Below are positions 1-8,143 of a DNA stretch of 64,000 nt, one piece after another. The translations under genes were made by a program, and so were the position numbers. The first letter of the stretch is position 1. Each line of letters starts with the position of its first letter. The notes under the pieces were generated by a model that was not told the DNA's origin, ran no database searches, and saw only the letters and a program-made list of their open reading frames with translations. Source of the stretch: Halomonas jincaotanensis (GTDB taxonomy: Bacteria > Pseudomonadota > Gammaproteobacteria > Pseudomonadales > Halomonadaceae); NCBI RefSeq assembly GCF_018448785.1, contig NZ_JAHCLU010000004.1, forward strand, positions 1 through 64,000. The letters are read 5' to 3'.

Positions 1-25
1 ATGCGAGAGTAGGTCATCGTCAGGC
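1..25 (+). rRNA. rrf: 5S ribosomal RNA, 3' end only
   Basis: The first 25 bases match the conserved 3' end of gammaproteobacterial 5S rRNA (the ATGCGAGAGTAGG loop E/helix region followed by the closing strand GTCATCGTCAGGC). The rest of the gene, and presumably 23S and 16S rRNA, lies left of the window. A strong hairpin follows at once, as expected for the end of an rRNA operon. Confidence 0.85.
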
Positions 26-35
26 ACCTCTCCCG

Positions 36-65
36 GCCCCCCAGCATCACGCGATGCTGGGGGGC
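36..65 (+). terminator. rRNA operon terminator hairpin
   Basis: A 12-13 bp perfect GC-rich stem (CCCCCCAGCATC pairing with GATGCTGGGGGG) with a 4-base loop (ACGC) sits 11 bases after the end of 5S rRNA. There is no clear T-run after it, but position and stem strength make it the likely end of the rRNA transcript. Confidence 0.75.
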
Positions 66-190
66 TCTCGTGTGCGGGAAAGAAAAAGAGTCCATGGTTA
101 CAGGCTAGGGTGGAAAGTGAACTGGCCAAGAGCTAGGCTAACTCATCTGTGTACGACTAATGGACACTCTGATCTCAGGAGGAGAAGACG

Positions 191-379
191 ATGAAAAACG
201 AAATGATGCGCAAGCTGGGCTTGGCCTTGTTGATCGGTATGCTGGGTGCTGGTTTGGTGGCTTGTGAAGACGAGGGTCCTGCCGAAGAAGCCGGCGAGAA
301 TATCGACGAAACCATGGAAGATACCGGCGATGAAATGGAAGAGATGGGCGACGAGATGGAGGAGGCCGCAGAAGATTGA
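191..379 (+). CDS. small acidic outer-membrane-type lipoprotein
   Basis: The product is a 62-residue protein of unknown function. A signal peptide (residues 1-25) with a hydrophobic core ends in a lipobox, LVAC, so Cys25 would be lipidated and the mature chain anchored in a membrane. The mature part is only 37 residues and is almost entirely Asp, Glu and Met (repeated DEMEE units), giving a highly negative, probably disordered tail. A strong Shine-Dalgarno run (AGGAGGAG) lies before the ATG. It is monocistronic: rRNA terminator upstream, its own hairpin downstream. Short acidic lipoproteins like this are often uncharacterised; a link to salt adaptation or envelope charge would be inference only. 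Confidence 0.8.
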   Translation: MKNEMMRKLGLALLIGMLGAGLVACEDEGPAEEAGENIDETMEDTGDEMEEMGDEMEEAAED

Positions 380-411
380 TGGTTTCTGCCACCGTTAAGC
401 CATAACCAGCG

Positions 412-441
412 GAGGCCCGGGAAGACACTGCTCCGGGCCTC
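412..441 (+). terminator. terminator after the acidic lipoprotein gene
   Basis: A 9-bp perfect inverted repeat (GAGGCCCGG and CCGGGCCTC) with a 12-base loop starts 33 bases after the lipoprotein stop codon and lies between it and the convergent Tim44-like gene, so it may serve both strands. It has no long T-run. Confidence 0.55.
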
Positions 442-486
442 ACTTGGTTATGGGGGCTGTCTCAATGGCGTCTAGCTCTGATGGGG

Positions 487-1284
487 TCAGGCGTTGGTCG
501 AATTCTGTTCGATGCCCTGAAGGTACCAAGGTGCGCCGTCACGTAGATCGCGGATCAGATGCCAGGTCTCGTTGAATTCGTTCTCCTCCCCGTTCTCATC
601 GAGGATGCCATGAAAGATGACCGTCGCCTCGGCTCGCTGAGCGACCTCACGCACGTTACCTAGCTCGGCGAAAAGGCGGATTATCTCGGTGCGATTATTG
701 GCGGGTTGGTTGGCCCTTTCCTCACGCAGCAGGTTGTAGAGCTCAGGGGTCACGTATTCCTGGATACCGCTGAGGTCATGGTTGTCCCAGGCTCGCTGTA
801 GCGTCATGAAATGCTCCTTGGCGCCGCTCAGGAAGCGTTCACGATCGAACCAGTCGGGTTCGGTCGCAAAGGCGGCGTCTGACGTCATCCCCGAAGCGTC
901 AGTCTGGAAGGCTTGAGGTCGCCCGGCCGGCGTCGACCCTGCCGCGACTGCAGACCGGCGGGCCAACAGCCGGAAGAGCAGAAAAGCGACACCGGCAATC
1001 AGCAGGATATCCACCAGGCGCAGTTCGTCGAAGGCGCCTCCGAAGAACAAGGCCGCGAGCAGCCCTCCTGCCAGCATGCCCCCCAACATACCGCCCATCC
1101 GGGAGGTGCCTGCAGGACGGGTCTGGGCATTGCGGTTGACGGCTGTCTGGCTGGCAGGCTGTTCTGCCGAGCGTGACTGAGTGCCAAAGCTCTTGCCACC
1201 CCCAAAGCGGCGCGCATCGGCGTCGTCCACGGCCAAGCCGAAGCCCAGCAAGCCAACGATCAACATGACGAAAAGGTGACGCAT
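487..1284 (-). CDS. Tim44-like domain membrane protein
   Basis: A 265-residue protein with an N-terminal signal peptide or membrane anchor, a Gly/Arg/Ser-rich low-complexity stretch (about residues 25-60), two adjacent hydrophobic segments (about 62-105), and a C-terminal Tim44-like (NTF2-fold) domain over about 130-260. This is the layout of bacterial Tim44/TimA-like proteins, which are inner-membrane anchored and have no settled role. The ATG at 1284 is chosen because AAGGAG sits correctly before it; the frame stays open 33 codons further upstream without a ribosome site. It is transcribed alone, divergently from the cysteine hydrolase gene at 1386. Confidence 0.8.
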   Translation of the reverse strand: MRHLFVMLIVGLLGFGLAVDDADARRFGGGKSFGTQSRSAEQPASQTAVNRNAQTRPAGTSRMGGMLGGMLAGGLLAALFFGGAFDELRLVDILLIAGVAFLLFRLLARRSAVAAGSTPAGRPQAFQTDASGMTSDAAFATEPDWFDRERFLSGAKEHFMTLQRAWDNHDLSGIQEYVTPELYNLLREERANQPANNRTEIIRLFAELGNVREVAQRAEATVIFHGILDENGEENEFNETWHLIRDLRDGAPWYLQGIEQNSTNA

Positions 1285-1385
1285 CGCAGGATCTCCTTGA
1301 GCGATGATATTGCATGAGTAGCGCTCTAACGCCACTATTCTAGCGACTCTGTCAGTTGTCCACGAGATAAATACAAGGGGCAATA

Positions 1386-1958
1386 ATGCGCCTGATGCGA
1401 GAACAAAGCCTATTGCTGATCGTCGACATGCAGACGGGTCTGATGCGAGTGATTGAGCATGGTGAACAGGCCGCAGCCGAGGCCGCCTGGCTGGGCGGCA
1501 TGGCCGGCGAGCTCGAGGTGCCCGTGTGGGTTACCGAGCAGTACCCGGAGGGCCTGGGAGGGTGTGAGCCGCATTTGCTGGAGGCTCTGCCGGGATGTCG
1601 GTTATGGCAGAAAGTGCACTTCGATGCTCACGCCGAGCCGGCCTTCGCCAGGGCCTTGGCCGAGAGCGGGAGACGTCAGATCGTGCTGTGCGGTGCAGAA
1701 GCGCATATCTGCGTGATGCAAACCGGGCTAGGCCTGCTGGAGGCGGGTTACGAGGTCTTCTGGCTGGTCGAGGCCACGGCCAGTCGTCGTACCGCTGAAG
1801 CCGTCCTGGCCCGGGAGCGTATGGTGCAGGCTGGGGCAGTCCCGGTGAGCGCCGACATGGTGGCATATGAGTGGCTGCATCGTTGCGACAATGTTTGTTT
1901 CAAGCAGGCGCATCGTCGCTTTCTCAGGCCACGTGCCGGCCGGACGTTGATCTTCTGA
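1386..1958 (+). CDS. isochorismatase-like cysteine hydrolase (YcaC-type)
   Basis: 190 residues with the isochorismatase-like hydrolase fold. The expected catalytic triad is visible: Asp14 in the VDMQ motif, Lys76 (QKVHFD region) and nucleophile Cys109 in HICVMQT. Such enzymes hydrolyse amides or related C-N bonds of small molecules; the substrate cannot be read from sequence, and the closest family resemblance is to the YcaC-like branch. AAGGGG lies 8 bases before the ATG at 1386; a second in-frame ATG at 1395 is possible. It stands alone between divergent and convergent neighbours. Confidence 0.82.
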   Translation: MRLMREQSLLLIVDMQTGLMRVIEHGEQAAAEAAWLGGMAGELEVPVWVTEQYPEGLGGCEPHLLEALPGCRLWQKVHFDAHAEPAFARALAESGRRQIVLCGAEAHICVMQTGLGLLEAGYEVFWLVEATASRRTAEAVLARERMVQAGAVPVSADMVAYEWLHRCDNVCFKQAHRRFLRPRAGRTLIF

Positions 1959-1982
1959 ACTCCTCGCGCCCCGGGAGGCCTT

Positions 1983-2762
1983 TCAGCTAGCGGCTTCCGC
2001 CCGAGTGAAGACCAAGGTGTCGGCGTCCGATAACGCCGCGTTGAAGCGATAACCGGCCACGTCGAAGTCCTTCAGGGCCTCAGGGTCGTTCACGCCTTGC
2101 CGGATTATCCAGGCGGCCATCAGACCACGAGCTTTCTTGGCGTAGAAACTGATGATCTTGAGCTTGCCGTTTTTCTCGTCCTTGAATACCGGCGTGATCA
2201 CCCGGGCCTCGAGTGCCTGAGCATCGATCGCCTTGAAATACTCGTTGGAGGCCAGATTGACCAGCACACGGCTGCCGCTTGCCGCGACTGCCTTATCGAG
2301 TTCGGCGGTAAGCGTTTCCCGCCAGAAGGCATAGAGATCCTGACCGGCGGGAGTTTCAAGACGGGTCCCCATCTCCAGGCGGTAGGGCTGGATCAGATCC
2401 AGCGGGCGAAGCAGGCCATAGAGACCGGAAAGAATGCGCAGATGGTCCTGAGCGAAGGCGTTCTCCGAGTCACTGAAGGTCTCGGCCTCGAGTCCGACGT
2501 AGACATCGCCCCGGAAAGCCTGGGCGGCAGGCTTGGCATTGTCGGGGGTGAAAGGGGTATGCCACTCGGCATAGCGCGCCGCATTGAGACCGGCCAGTTT
2601 GTCGCTGATGCCCATCAACTCGCTGAGTCGCTGTGGCGAATAGCCGCGCAGGATATCGATCAATTCGCGGCTGCGATCGAGATAGTCGGGTTGGGTGTGC
2701 AGGGCCTGGGTGGCAGGCGTCTCGAAGTCGAGCTTCTTGGCGGGCGAGATCACGCTCAGCAT
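1983..2762 (-). CDS. yaaA: peroxide stress protein YaaA (DUF328)
   Basis: 259 residues, full length against E. coli YaaA (258), starting with the family signature [13 protein letters not shown] and containing the conserved [11 protein letters not shown] and [10 protein letters not shown] segments. In E. coli YaaA is induced by OxyR and limits free iron and DNA damage during hydrogen peroxide stress; it also binds DNA. I see no OxyR site that I would defend. It converges on the cysteine hydrolase gene with a gap of only 24 bases. Confidence 0.95.
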   Translation of the reverse strand: MLSVISPAKKLDFETPATQALHTQPDYLDRSRELIDILRGYSPQRLSELMGISDKLAGLNAARYAEWHTPFTPDNAKPAAQAFRGDVYVGLEAETFSDSENAFAQDHLRILSGLYGLLRPLDLIQPYRLEMGTRLETPAGQDLYAFWRETLTAELDKAVAASGSRVLVNLASNEYFKAIDAQALEARVITPVFKDEKNGKLKIISFYAKKARGLMAAWIIRQGVNDPEALKDFDVAGYRFNAALSDADTLVFTRAEAAS

Positions 2763-2857
2763 GCGGCGCTCCTGTCAGGGAAATAGTGGAATCGATTATA
2801 CCAAGGCGCTCACCCGCCACGGGCTATTGGCATGATAGCCCGTGGTCGCTTGCGCTG

Positions 2858-3889
2858 TCAGGGGGCGGGATTGGGAATGCGCTGGTGAACGGCTTCGATG
2901 GCCTCCAGTACCGGCTGGTCGAGCGTGAGCGACTCACTGGCCAGGTTGCTCTCCAGCTGCGCCATGGAGGTGGCGCCGATAATGTTACTGGTCAGGAAAC
3001 TGCGCGAATTGACGTAGGCTAGCGCCATCTGCGCCGGGTCGAGGCCATGCTCACGGGCGATCGTTACGTAGTCGCGGGTCGCTTGTTCGGCTAGCGGGTT
3101 GGTGTAGCGCTGGAAGCGCTCGAAGAGGGTCAACCGCGCGCCGGGCGGTCGGGCGCCATCCAGGTACTTGCCTGAGAGCATACCGAAGGCCAGCGGCGAG
3201 TAAGCCAGCAGCCCGACATTCTCGCGATGGGCGATCTCGGCCAGGCCGACCTCGAAGCTGCGGTTGAGCAGATTGTAAGGGTTCTGAACCGACGCCACCC
3301 TCGGCAGCCCCTGAGTGTCGGCAAGATGCAGGGCGCGCATCACGCCCCAGGGCGTGTCATTGGAAAGCCCGATGGCGCGCACCTTGCCTGCATCGACCAG
3401 TTCCTTGAGCGCCGACAGCGTTTCCTCGAGCGTGGTGGCGTCCTCCTGCTCGTCATGAACATAGCCCAGCTTGCCGAAGAAGTTGGTACGACGATCCGGC
3501 CAGTGAAGCTGGTAGAGATCGACATGATCGGTCTGCAGGCGATCGAGGCTGGCATCGATCGCCTGGTGAAGATGCTCACGGGTCAGGCAGGAGCCGCCAC
3601 GGATGTGGTCGAGCCCCGGGCCTGCCGCCTTGGTGGCGATGACGAGATCATCACGGCGGCCGCGACGCGTCAGCCAGCTGCCGATATAAGACTCCGTTCG
3701 ACCCTGGGTTTCGCCCTTGGGAGGGACGGGATACATCTCGGCGGTATCGATGAAGTTGATGCCAAAGGCCACGGCACGGTCAAGCTGTTCGTGGGCCTGA
3801 GTTTCGCTGTTCTGCTCGCCATAGGTCATGGTGCCGAGGCACAAGCGGCTGACCTCGATGCCGGTATTGCCAAGCGGTCGCATCTGCAT
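2858..3889 (-). CDS. tas: NADP(H)-dependent aldo/keto reductase, Tas family
   Basis: 343 residues that follow E. coli Tas closely from end to end (GTMTYGEQNSE, IDTAEMYPVPP, QNPYNLLNRSFEVGLAE, GLDPAQMALA). The aldo/keto reductase tetrad is Asp48, Tyr53, Lys87 and His129 on a TIM-barrel. The enzyme reduces carbonyls with NADPH; the physiological substrate of Tas is unknown. The start at 3889 has AAGGAAG about 9 bases upstream. It is in the same direction as yaaA, 96 bases upstream of it, so the two may or may not share a transcript. Confidence 0.93.
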   Translation of the reverse strand: MQMRPLGNTGIEVSRLCLGTMTYGEQNSETQAHEQLDRAVAFGINFIDTAEMYPVPPKGETQGRTESYIGSWLTRRGRRDDLVIATKAAGPGLDHIRGGSCLTREHLHQAIDASLDRLQTDHVDLYQLHWPDRRTNFFGKLGYVHDEQEDATTLEETLSALKELVDAGKVRAIGLSNDTPWGVMRALHLADTQGLPRVASVQNPYNLLNRSFEVGLAEIAHRENVGLLAYSPLAFGMLSGKYLDGARPPGARLTLFERFQRYTNPLAEQATRDYVTIAREHGLDPAQMALAYVNSRSFLTSNIIGATSMAQLESNLASESLTLDQPVLEAIEAVHQRIPNPAP

Positions 3890-4114
3890 CCGTCACTTCC
3901 TTTTGAAGGCTCACTGGAATGGGAGTCGGCATGGTAGCGGCAGGGCGACCAGGGCGGCAAATGCGGGGGGTTGAGTCGGCGTCCGCGCGGGCGTATGCTT
4001 GCGGCCCGTTGCCCCGGCGGAGGCCGACAGGGCAGTTCTACCGCATGCGGATTAAGCACCCACAGGGTGGTGAGTGTCGTCATATCCGGTAATACAGGAC
4101 CAGGGTTGCTTGCC

Positions 4115-4630
4115 ATGACTGAGGCATCCTCACTGTTCACCCGGCTCGAGTACCGCCTAGCGGAACAGTTATTTCATACCCGCTGGCTTCCTCGCTCGCC
4201 GCGCACTCAAAAACTGACCATGCACTTGTTCCAGCGTTGCGCCGATGCCGGACACCCGGCGGCCCTGTCGATATACGGGCATATGCTGTTTCATCGTGGC
4301 GTCAGTGCCCAGGACAAGGCGCGTGGTGCTCGCTACGTGATCGAAGCGGCCCACGCCGGGAATCCCCGTGCCCAGTATCAGGCCGGGCAGATCTACGAGT
4401 ATGGTTGTGCGCTCCATCCGCAGCGTGATGACCATGCCGTCACCTGGTACGCCCGTGCCGGGGAAGCCGGTCATCCCCTGGCCGCCGCGCGGCTGGCAGT
4501 GGCATACCAGCAGGGTGAGCTCGGGTTGCCCGAGGATGCCGCGCGTGGAGCGTATTGGCAGCAACTGTCGGACGCCTGTGCTGGCCTGGCCAATCCACTG
4601 GACAGCGGTCGGGTTGAGACACGACACTAG
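4115..4630 (+). CDS. Sel1-like repeat protein
   Basis: 171 residues made of Sel1-like/TPR-type helical repeats: about residues 30-70, 71-107 and 108-145 each carry the A-G-x-P-x-A spacing (ADAGHPAAL, AHAGNPRAQY, GEAGHPLAAAR). No signal peptide is visible, so it is probably a cytoplasmic protein-interaction scaffold. The frame is open further upstream, but the ATG at 4115 is where conserved-looking sequence begins; its ribosome site is weak. The C-terminal 20 residues fall outside the repeat pattern. Function unknown. Confidence 0.7.
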   Translation: MTEASSLFTRLEYRLAEQLFHTRWLPRSPRTQKLTMHLFQRCADAGHPAALSIYGHMLFHRGVSAQDKARGARYVIEAAHAGNPRAQYQAGQIYEYGCALHPQRDDHAVTWYARAGEAGHPLAAARLAVAYQQGELGLPEDAARGAYWQQLSDACAGLANPLDSGRVETRH

Positions 4631-4708
4631 CGGCACGGGCAGCCGGCCTGTGCATGCTGAGGCGGGTTCGCCATTGACCCGCCATCCATTCCGAGGACTC
4701 CTCTTCAC

Positions 4709-5209
4709 GTGACGCTACCGACACTGCTGGATATCGAGGCGTCCGGATTTGGGCGTGGCAGCTACCCCATCGAAATCGGCCTGGCAAGGTCCGATGGCAG
4801 CATCTGCGCCTTTCTCGTGCAACCGCTTGATGAATGGACCCACTGGGACCCCAAGGCAGAATTGCTGCACGGAATTAGCCGCGATCGGTTGATGCGAGAA
4901 GGCTTCCCGGTCAGGCAGGTAGCCCGGTGGCTCAACGATGAACTCGGTGAGATCGGCATTGCTTACAGTGATAGCTGGGGTTATGACAACACTTGGCTAT
5001 CGCTACTGTTTCATCATGCCGGCATGTTGCCGTCTTTTCGACTCGAGGCGCTGCGCAAATTGATGAGCGAAGACCAGCAAGCGCTCTGGAGCACCATCAA
5101 GGAAACCATGATCCTCGAGCGTGGCATCCATCGGCACAGAGCGGGCGAAGATGCCCGCCTGTTGCAGCTTACCTTTCAGCGTACGCGTGAGCTGACCCGC
5201 GCTAATTGA
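4709..5209 (+). CDS. DEDDh-family 3'-5' exonuclease
   Basis: 166 residues with an exonuclease fold of the RNase T/DnaQ superfamily. The metal ligands are recognisable: Asp8 and Glu10 (LDIEASGFG), an Asp in SDSWGYDNTW (Asp88 or Asp93), His143 and Asp148 (HRHRAGEDA). This is the DEDDh pattern. Unlike DnaQ it lacks extra domains, and it is short, so it is likely a stand-alone nuclease acting on RNA or single-stranded DNA; the substrate is not evident. The start is GTG at 4709 with AGGA upstream. Confidence 0.8.
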   Translation: MTLPTLLDIEASGFGRGSYPIEIGLARSDGSICAFLVQPLDEWTHWDPKAELLHGISRDRLMREGFPVRQVARWLNDELGEIGIAYSDSWGYDNTWLSLLFHHAGMLPSFRLEALRKLMSEDQQALWSTIKETMILERGIHRHRAGEDARLLQLTFQRTRELTRAN

Positions 5210-5225
5210 ATCTCTCCCGCCACTC

Positions 5226-5780
5226 CTAGTCACTTGCCGATAGCCGCGCCTCAAGCGCGTCCAATAAGGACGCTGGCTCACCGGCGTCAAACAACTCGGC
5301 ACGCGTGCGGCCGTTGAGAAAGCCGTGTTCCACGGTATTATCGAGAAAGGCCAGCAGCGGTGCATAGAAGCCCTCGGTATCGAGCACGCCGATGGGCTTG
5401 TCGTGCAGGCCGAGATAGTGCCAGGTCCAGGTCTCGAAAAACTCTTCAAGGGTGCCGATTCCCCCCGGTAACATGATGAATGCATCGGCATGGGCCGCCA
5501 TGCGCGCCTTGCGCTCATGCATGTTGCGCACCCGGATCAGCTCGGTGAGCCCTCTGTGCGCCTGTTCGCGTTCCACGAGATGATCGGGCATGACGCCGAC
5601 CGCCTCGCCACCGGCGGCCATGACGGCATCGGCCAGCGTGCCCATGAGGCCAACGCGCGCCCCTCCGTAAACCAGACCATGGCCACGGCGAGCCAGTTCG
5701 GTGCCCAGCCGGCCGGCGGCCTCGGCGAATTGCGGATTACGACCGTCGCGCGAGCCCAGATAAATACAGAACCTCGACAT
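5226..5780 (-). CDS. LOG family protein (TIGR00730), nucleotide 5'-monophosphate phosphoribohydrolase
   Basis: 184 residues with the Rossmann-fold signature of the LOG family: GGARVGLMG near residues 39-47, RNMHERKARM (85-94) and PGGIGTLEE (105-113), the last two forming the active site. These proteins, often mis-annotated as lysine decarboxylases, cleave the N-glycosidic bond of nucleoside monophosphates (cytokinin ribotides in plants; AMP or other nucleotides in bacteria). The ATG at 5780 directly follows AGGAGG with good spacing. It converges on the exonuclease gene. Confidence 0.9.
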   Translation of the reverse strand: MSRFCIYLGSRDGRNPQFAEAAGRLGTELARRGHGLVYGGARVGLMGTLADAVMAAGGEAVGVMPDHLVEREQAHRGLTELIRVRNMHERKARMAAHADAFIMLPGGIGTLEEFFETWTWHYLGLHDKPIGVLDTEGFYAPLLAFLDNTVEHGFLNGRTRAELFDAGEPASLLDALEARLSASD

Positions 5781-5837
5781 CTTCTCCTCCTCGGCAGGAG
5801 CCCCTATCGTTGCCGCCAAGACAGGGGCGGGGCGTTC

Positions 5838-6359
5838 TCACGGCAGGCTATCGGCGATGCCATACTCGGCATCCAGCCATTGACCGATGACATTGTTGCC
5901 ACAGAGGTGGTGGGCATATTGCGTGTGCAGGCAACGCACCTGATCCCAGTTGCCGATACCGCCGATGCCGCGCTCCCTGAGCACTGTCTGGTAACCCAGC
6001 CGTTGCACGTCGGCCTGCTGTGCCGCGCTCATCTGCCGCCAGCGCGCCTCGACATAGTCGCGGTGGCTGGCGTGATAGGCGCTGAGGAAATCGGCGTCTT
6101 CCTGCAGGCGGGTCTCTAGCTGCTTGATTACGCCCGCGGCCTCGATGTGCGAGATTTCGACCTTCAACCGTTCCGAACTCAACCAGTAGAGCGTTGGGAA
6201 GGGCTTGCCGTCGACGATCGGAGCCATACGCAGCACCAGCGGTGTGCCCTCGCCATCAGTGGCCGAGACGGCGTCGATGCCGCGGGGCGAGCGGCCCAGC
6301 TGCGCGGCGATGATGACCAGCTGGTGTTTGTCAGGAGTCTGATCGGTGCGGATCACCAT
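5838..6359 (-). CDS. DUF501 domain protein
   Basis: 173 residues matching the DUF501 family: an N-terminal LGRSPRG block, a central FPTLYWLSS block (about residues 60-70) and a C-terminal GIGGIGNW...LHTQYAHHL segment with clustered His, Cys and Asn residues that suggest metal or substrate binding. No function is established. The ATG at 6359 overlaps the upstream gene by 29 bases; an upstream TTG at 6377 is an alternative. Last gene of the minus-strand run 8113-5838. Confidence 0.8.
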   Translation of the reverse strand: MVIRTDQTPDKHQLVIIAAQLGRSPRGIDAVSATDGEGTPLVLRMAPIVDGKPFPTLYWLSSERLKVEISHIEAAGVIKQLETRLQEDADFLSAYHASHRDYVEARWRQMSAAQQADVQRLGYQTVLRERGIGGIGNWDQVRCLHTQYAHHLCGNNVIGQWLDAEYGIADSLP

Positions 6360-6657
6360 CGTCGGGGTCTCGTACAAACTTGTTGGATCGGCTGACGGCC
6401 AGGAAGAAGGCGCGATTTAGCTGCTCGGGGCTGGGGGCGTAGCGCCATTCGCGCTCGCAGTATTCTCCCGCCCTGGCCATCAGTACGTCATAGAGGCGAT
6501 TGAACGGCGCATCATAATCGTAAGGGTCGGCGCCAAACAAGCGGATGTGGGGATAGTCGGCGAAGCGCTCCATGAAGTAGCGCATCAGGTCTGCCTCCAC
6601 GGCGCGATGGCGAGCGATATTGTCGGGGTCTAGCCAGAGATCGTAACGAATGGCCAT
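6331..6657 (-). CDS. conserved hypothetical protein, 108 aa
   Basis: A small soluble protein rich in aromatic residues and Arg/Asp (RYDLWLDPDN, FGADPYDYDAPFNRLYDVL, CEREWRYAPSPEQLNRAFF). No family is recognised. AGGAG lies before the ATG at 6657. Its 3' end overlaps the start of the DUF501 gene by 29 bases, which indicates translational coupling, so the two products may act together. Confidence 0.7.
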   Translation of the reverse strand: MAIRYDLWLDPDNIARHRAVEADLMRYFMERFADYPHIRLFGADPYDYDAPFNRLYDVLMARAGEYCEREWRYAPSPEQLNRAFFLAVSRSNKFVRDPDDGDPHRSDS

Positions 6658-6727
6658 GACCGGCTCCTGTGGTGGGTGGTTCGGTGATGCCGGGGTTACG
6701 CTCAGACAGCGATCATCCACGTTCGGC

Positions 6728-7198
6728 TCAGCAGCGCGCCAGCTCGGCCAGCTGCGCCCCGGTAATGCGCATCAGGTCGTGGGGCGCCAGGCATATTTCC
6801 AGGCCACGGCGTCCACCGCTGACATAAATGGCGGCATGTATCTCGGCGGTGACGTCCAGGAAACTGGCCAAGCGTTTCTTCTGACCTAGCGGGCTGATGC
6901 CGCCCAACATATAACCGGTGGCGCGCTCGGCCTCGCTTGGCTCGGCCATGTCGGCCTTGCGTGCGCCGGCGGCCCGCGCCAGGGCCTTCAGATCGAGTTG
7001 GCCGGATACGGGGACGATGGCGACCACCAGGCGGCCATCGTCGAGCCTGGCCATCAGGGTCTTGAATACCTCATCGACAGACAAGCCCAGCCTGCGGGCG
7101 GCTTCCTCACCGAAGGCCGGGCTGCGCGGGTCGTGATCGTAGGTCGCCAGCGAGAAGGCGATGTTAGCCTTCTCGAGCGCCTTGACCGCAGGGGTCAC
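6728..7198 (-). CDS. ybaK: Cys-tRNA(Pro)/Cys-tRNA(Cys) deacylase YbaK
   Basis: 156 residues, full length against E. coli YbaK (159), with TPAVKALEK at the N-terminus, VFKTLM, GQLDLKALARAAGARK containing the catalytic lysine region, and GGISPLGQKKRL. The enzyme hydrolyses Cys mischarged on tRNA-Pro in trans, working beside prolyl-tRNA synthetase. GTG at 7198 fits the family start and overlaps the upstream thioesterase stop (GTGA); a GGAG stands 5 bases before it. An ATG at 7216 is the alternative start. Confidence 0.92.
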   Translation of the reverse strand: MTPAVKALEKANIAFSLATYDHDPRSPAFGEEAARRLGLSVDEVFKTLMARLDDGRLVVAIVPVSGQLDLKALARAAGARKADMAEPSEAERATGYMLGGISPLGQKKRLASFLDVTAEIHAAIYVSGGRRGLEICLAPHDLMRITGAQLAELARC

Positions 7199-7602
7199 GC
7201 CTCCTCCGGGGCGCATTGCAGATGGGCCGCGAGGGCGTCGCGCAAGGCGCCCTCGATCGGGACGGCGCGCTTGGTCTGGTGATCGAAATGCACCAAGACC
7301 GTGTGGCCTACGTTGGTCAATTGGCCATTCTGGCGCGCTTCCTGGGTCACGGTGAAGGAGCTTTTACCCAGGCGCGAGAGATAGGTACGGATCTCGATTT
7401 CCTGGCCGTAGTGCAGTTCGGCGCGGTAGTCGACCTCCATTCGCGCCATGATCAGGCGCCACTGGCGGGGGTCGAGGTCGGGCGTAAACAACCGGAAGAG
7501 ATCGTTGCGCGCCAGCTCGAACCAGGCTGGCAACCGTGTGTTGTTGACGTGGCCCAGCGCGTCGGTGTCGTAGAAGGCAGGTTCGATGGTGCGGACGAAC
7601 AT
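7195..7602 (-). CDS. acyl-CoA thioesterase, hotdog fold (4HBT/YbgC-like)
   Basis: 135 residues with the 4-hydroxybenzoyl-CoA thioesterase signature near the N-terminus: FYDTDALGHVNN (about residues 11-22), where the Asp is the catalytic residue, followed by the long hotdog helix. Members hydrolyse short or long acyl-CoA thioesters. The ATG at 7602 gives a normal family N-terminus (MFVRTIEPAF). It overlaps ybaK by 4 bases and is probably cotranscribed with it. Confidence 0.87.
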   Translation of the reverse strand: MFVRTIEPAFYDTDALGHVNNTRLPAWFELARNDLFRLFTPDLDPRQWRLIMARMEVDYRAELHYGQEIEIRTYLSRLGKSSFTVTQEARQNGQLTNVGHTVLVHFDHQTKRAVPIEGALRDALAAHLQCAPEEA

Positions 7603-7666
7603 CAGCGAGGGTTCCTTATGGTAGAAGCCGGTAGCCAAGGTGCCCCGACCCGCGCGTGTCTAGAGG

Positions 7667-8113
7667 TTATACCAGACGCAAGCCCTGGCGATCCCTCCAG
7701 GCGGCCTTGAGGGCCGCCGCCAGCGGCTCGCGTAGATGCTCGGGCAAGGCACGTTCAGCGTCGGCGCAGGTATCGAACGCACGGTTGCGCAGCCAGCAGT
7801 AGGCCCAGGCGCAGGCCTCGTCGTCGTTGTGGGGTACAGGCCGAGCCGGCATCTGCACCAGCAGGAACGTGGCGGTGCGCGGCGCCCAGAGCGGAATGGC
7901 GTCACCGGCCTCAGGGGCGCTCCAGTCGACCAGCGTTTCGCCATCGGGGGTAGCCTCGGGCTCGCCGAGCTTCGCCACCCGGGCGGTCTCGGCGAGCAGC
8001 AGCGCCAGGCGGTCCTCATCGCCCTGACCGAGTCGGCGCCATTGGCCGATCAGTGCTGGTAAGCCGCGGCGCACCTTGGCATAGAAGCCGTCATGCGGCA
8101 TGGTCTCGTTCAT
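7667..8113 (-). CDS. conserved hypothetical protein, 148 aa
   Basis: A soluble protein I do not recognise. It begins MNETMPHDGFYAKVRRGLP and has several Trp and acidic residues, with two short blocks that look conserved (IPLWAPRTATFLLVQMPARP; CAWAYCWLRNRAF). The ATG at 8113 is chosen for the AGGAAAG just upstream, although the frame is open further. It is the first gene of the minus-strand cluster and is divergent from the C-S lyase gene with only 30 bases between start codons, so their promoters must overlap. Confidence 0.65.
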   Translation of the reverse strand: MNETMPHDGFYAKVRRGLPALIGQWRRLGQGDEDRLALLLAETARVAKLGEPEATPDGETLVDWSAPEAGDAIPLWAPRTATFLLVQMPARPVPHNDDEACAWAYCWLRNRAFDTCADAERALPEHLREPLAAALKAAWRDRQGLRLV

Positions 8114-8143
8114 CTGATGACTTTCCTGAGTCGAGGAACTTGC

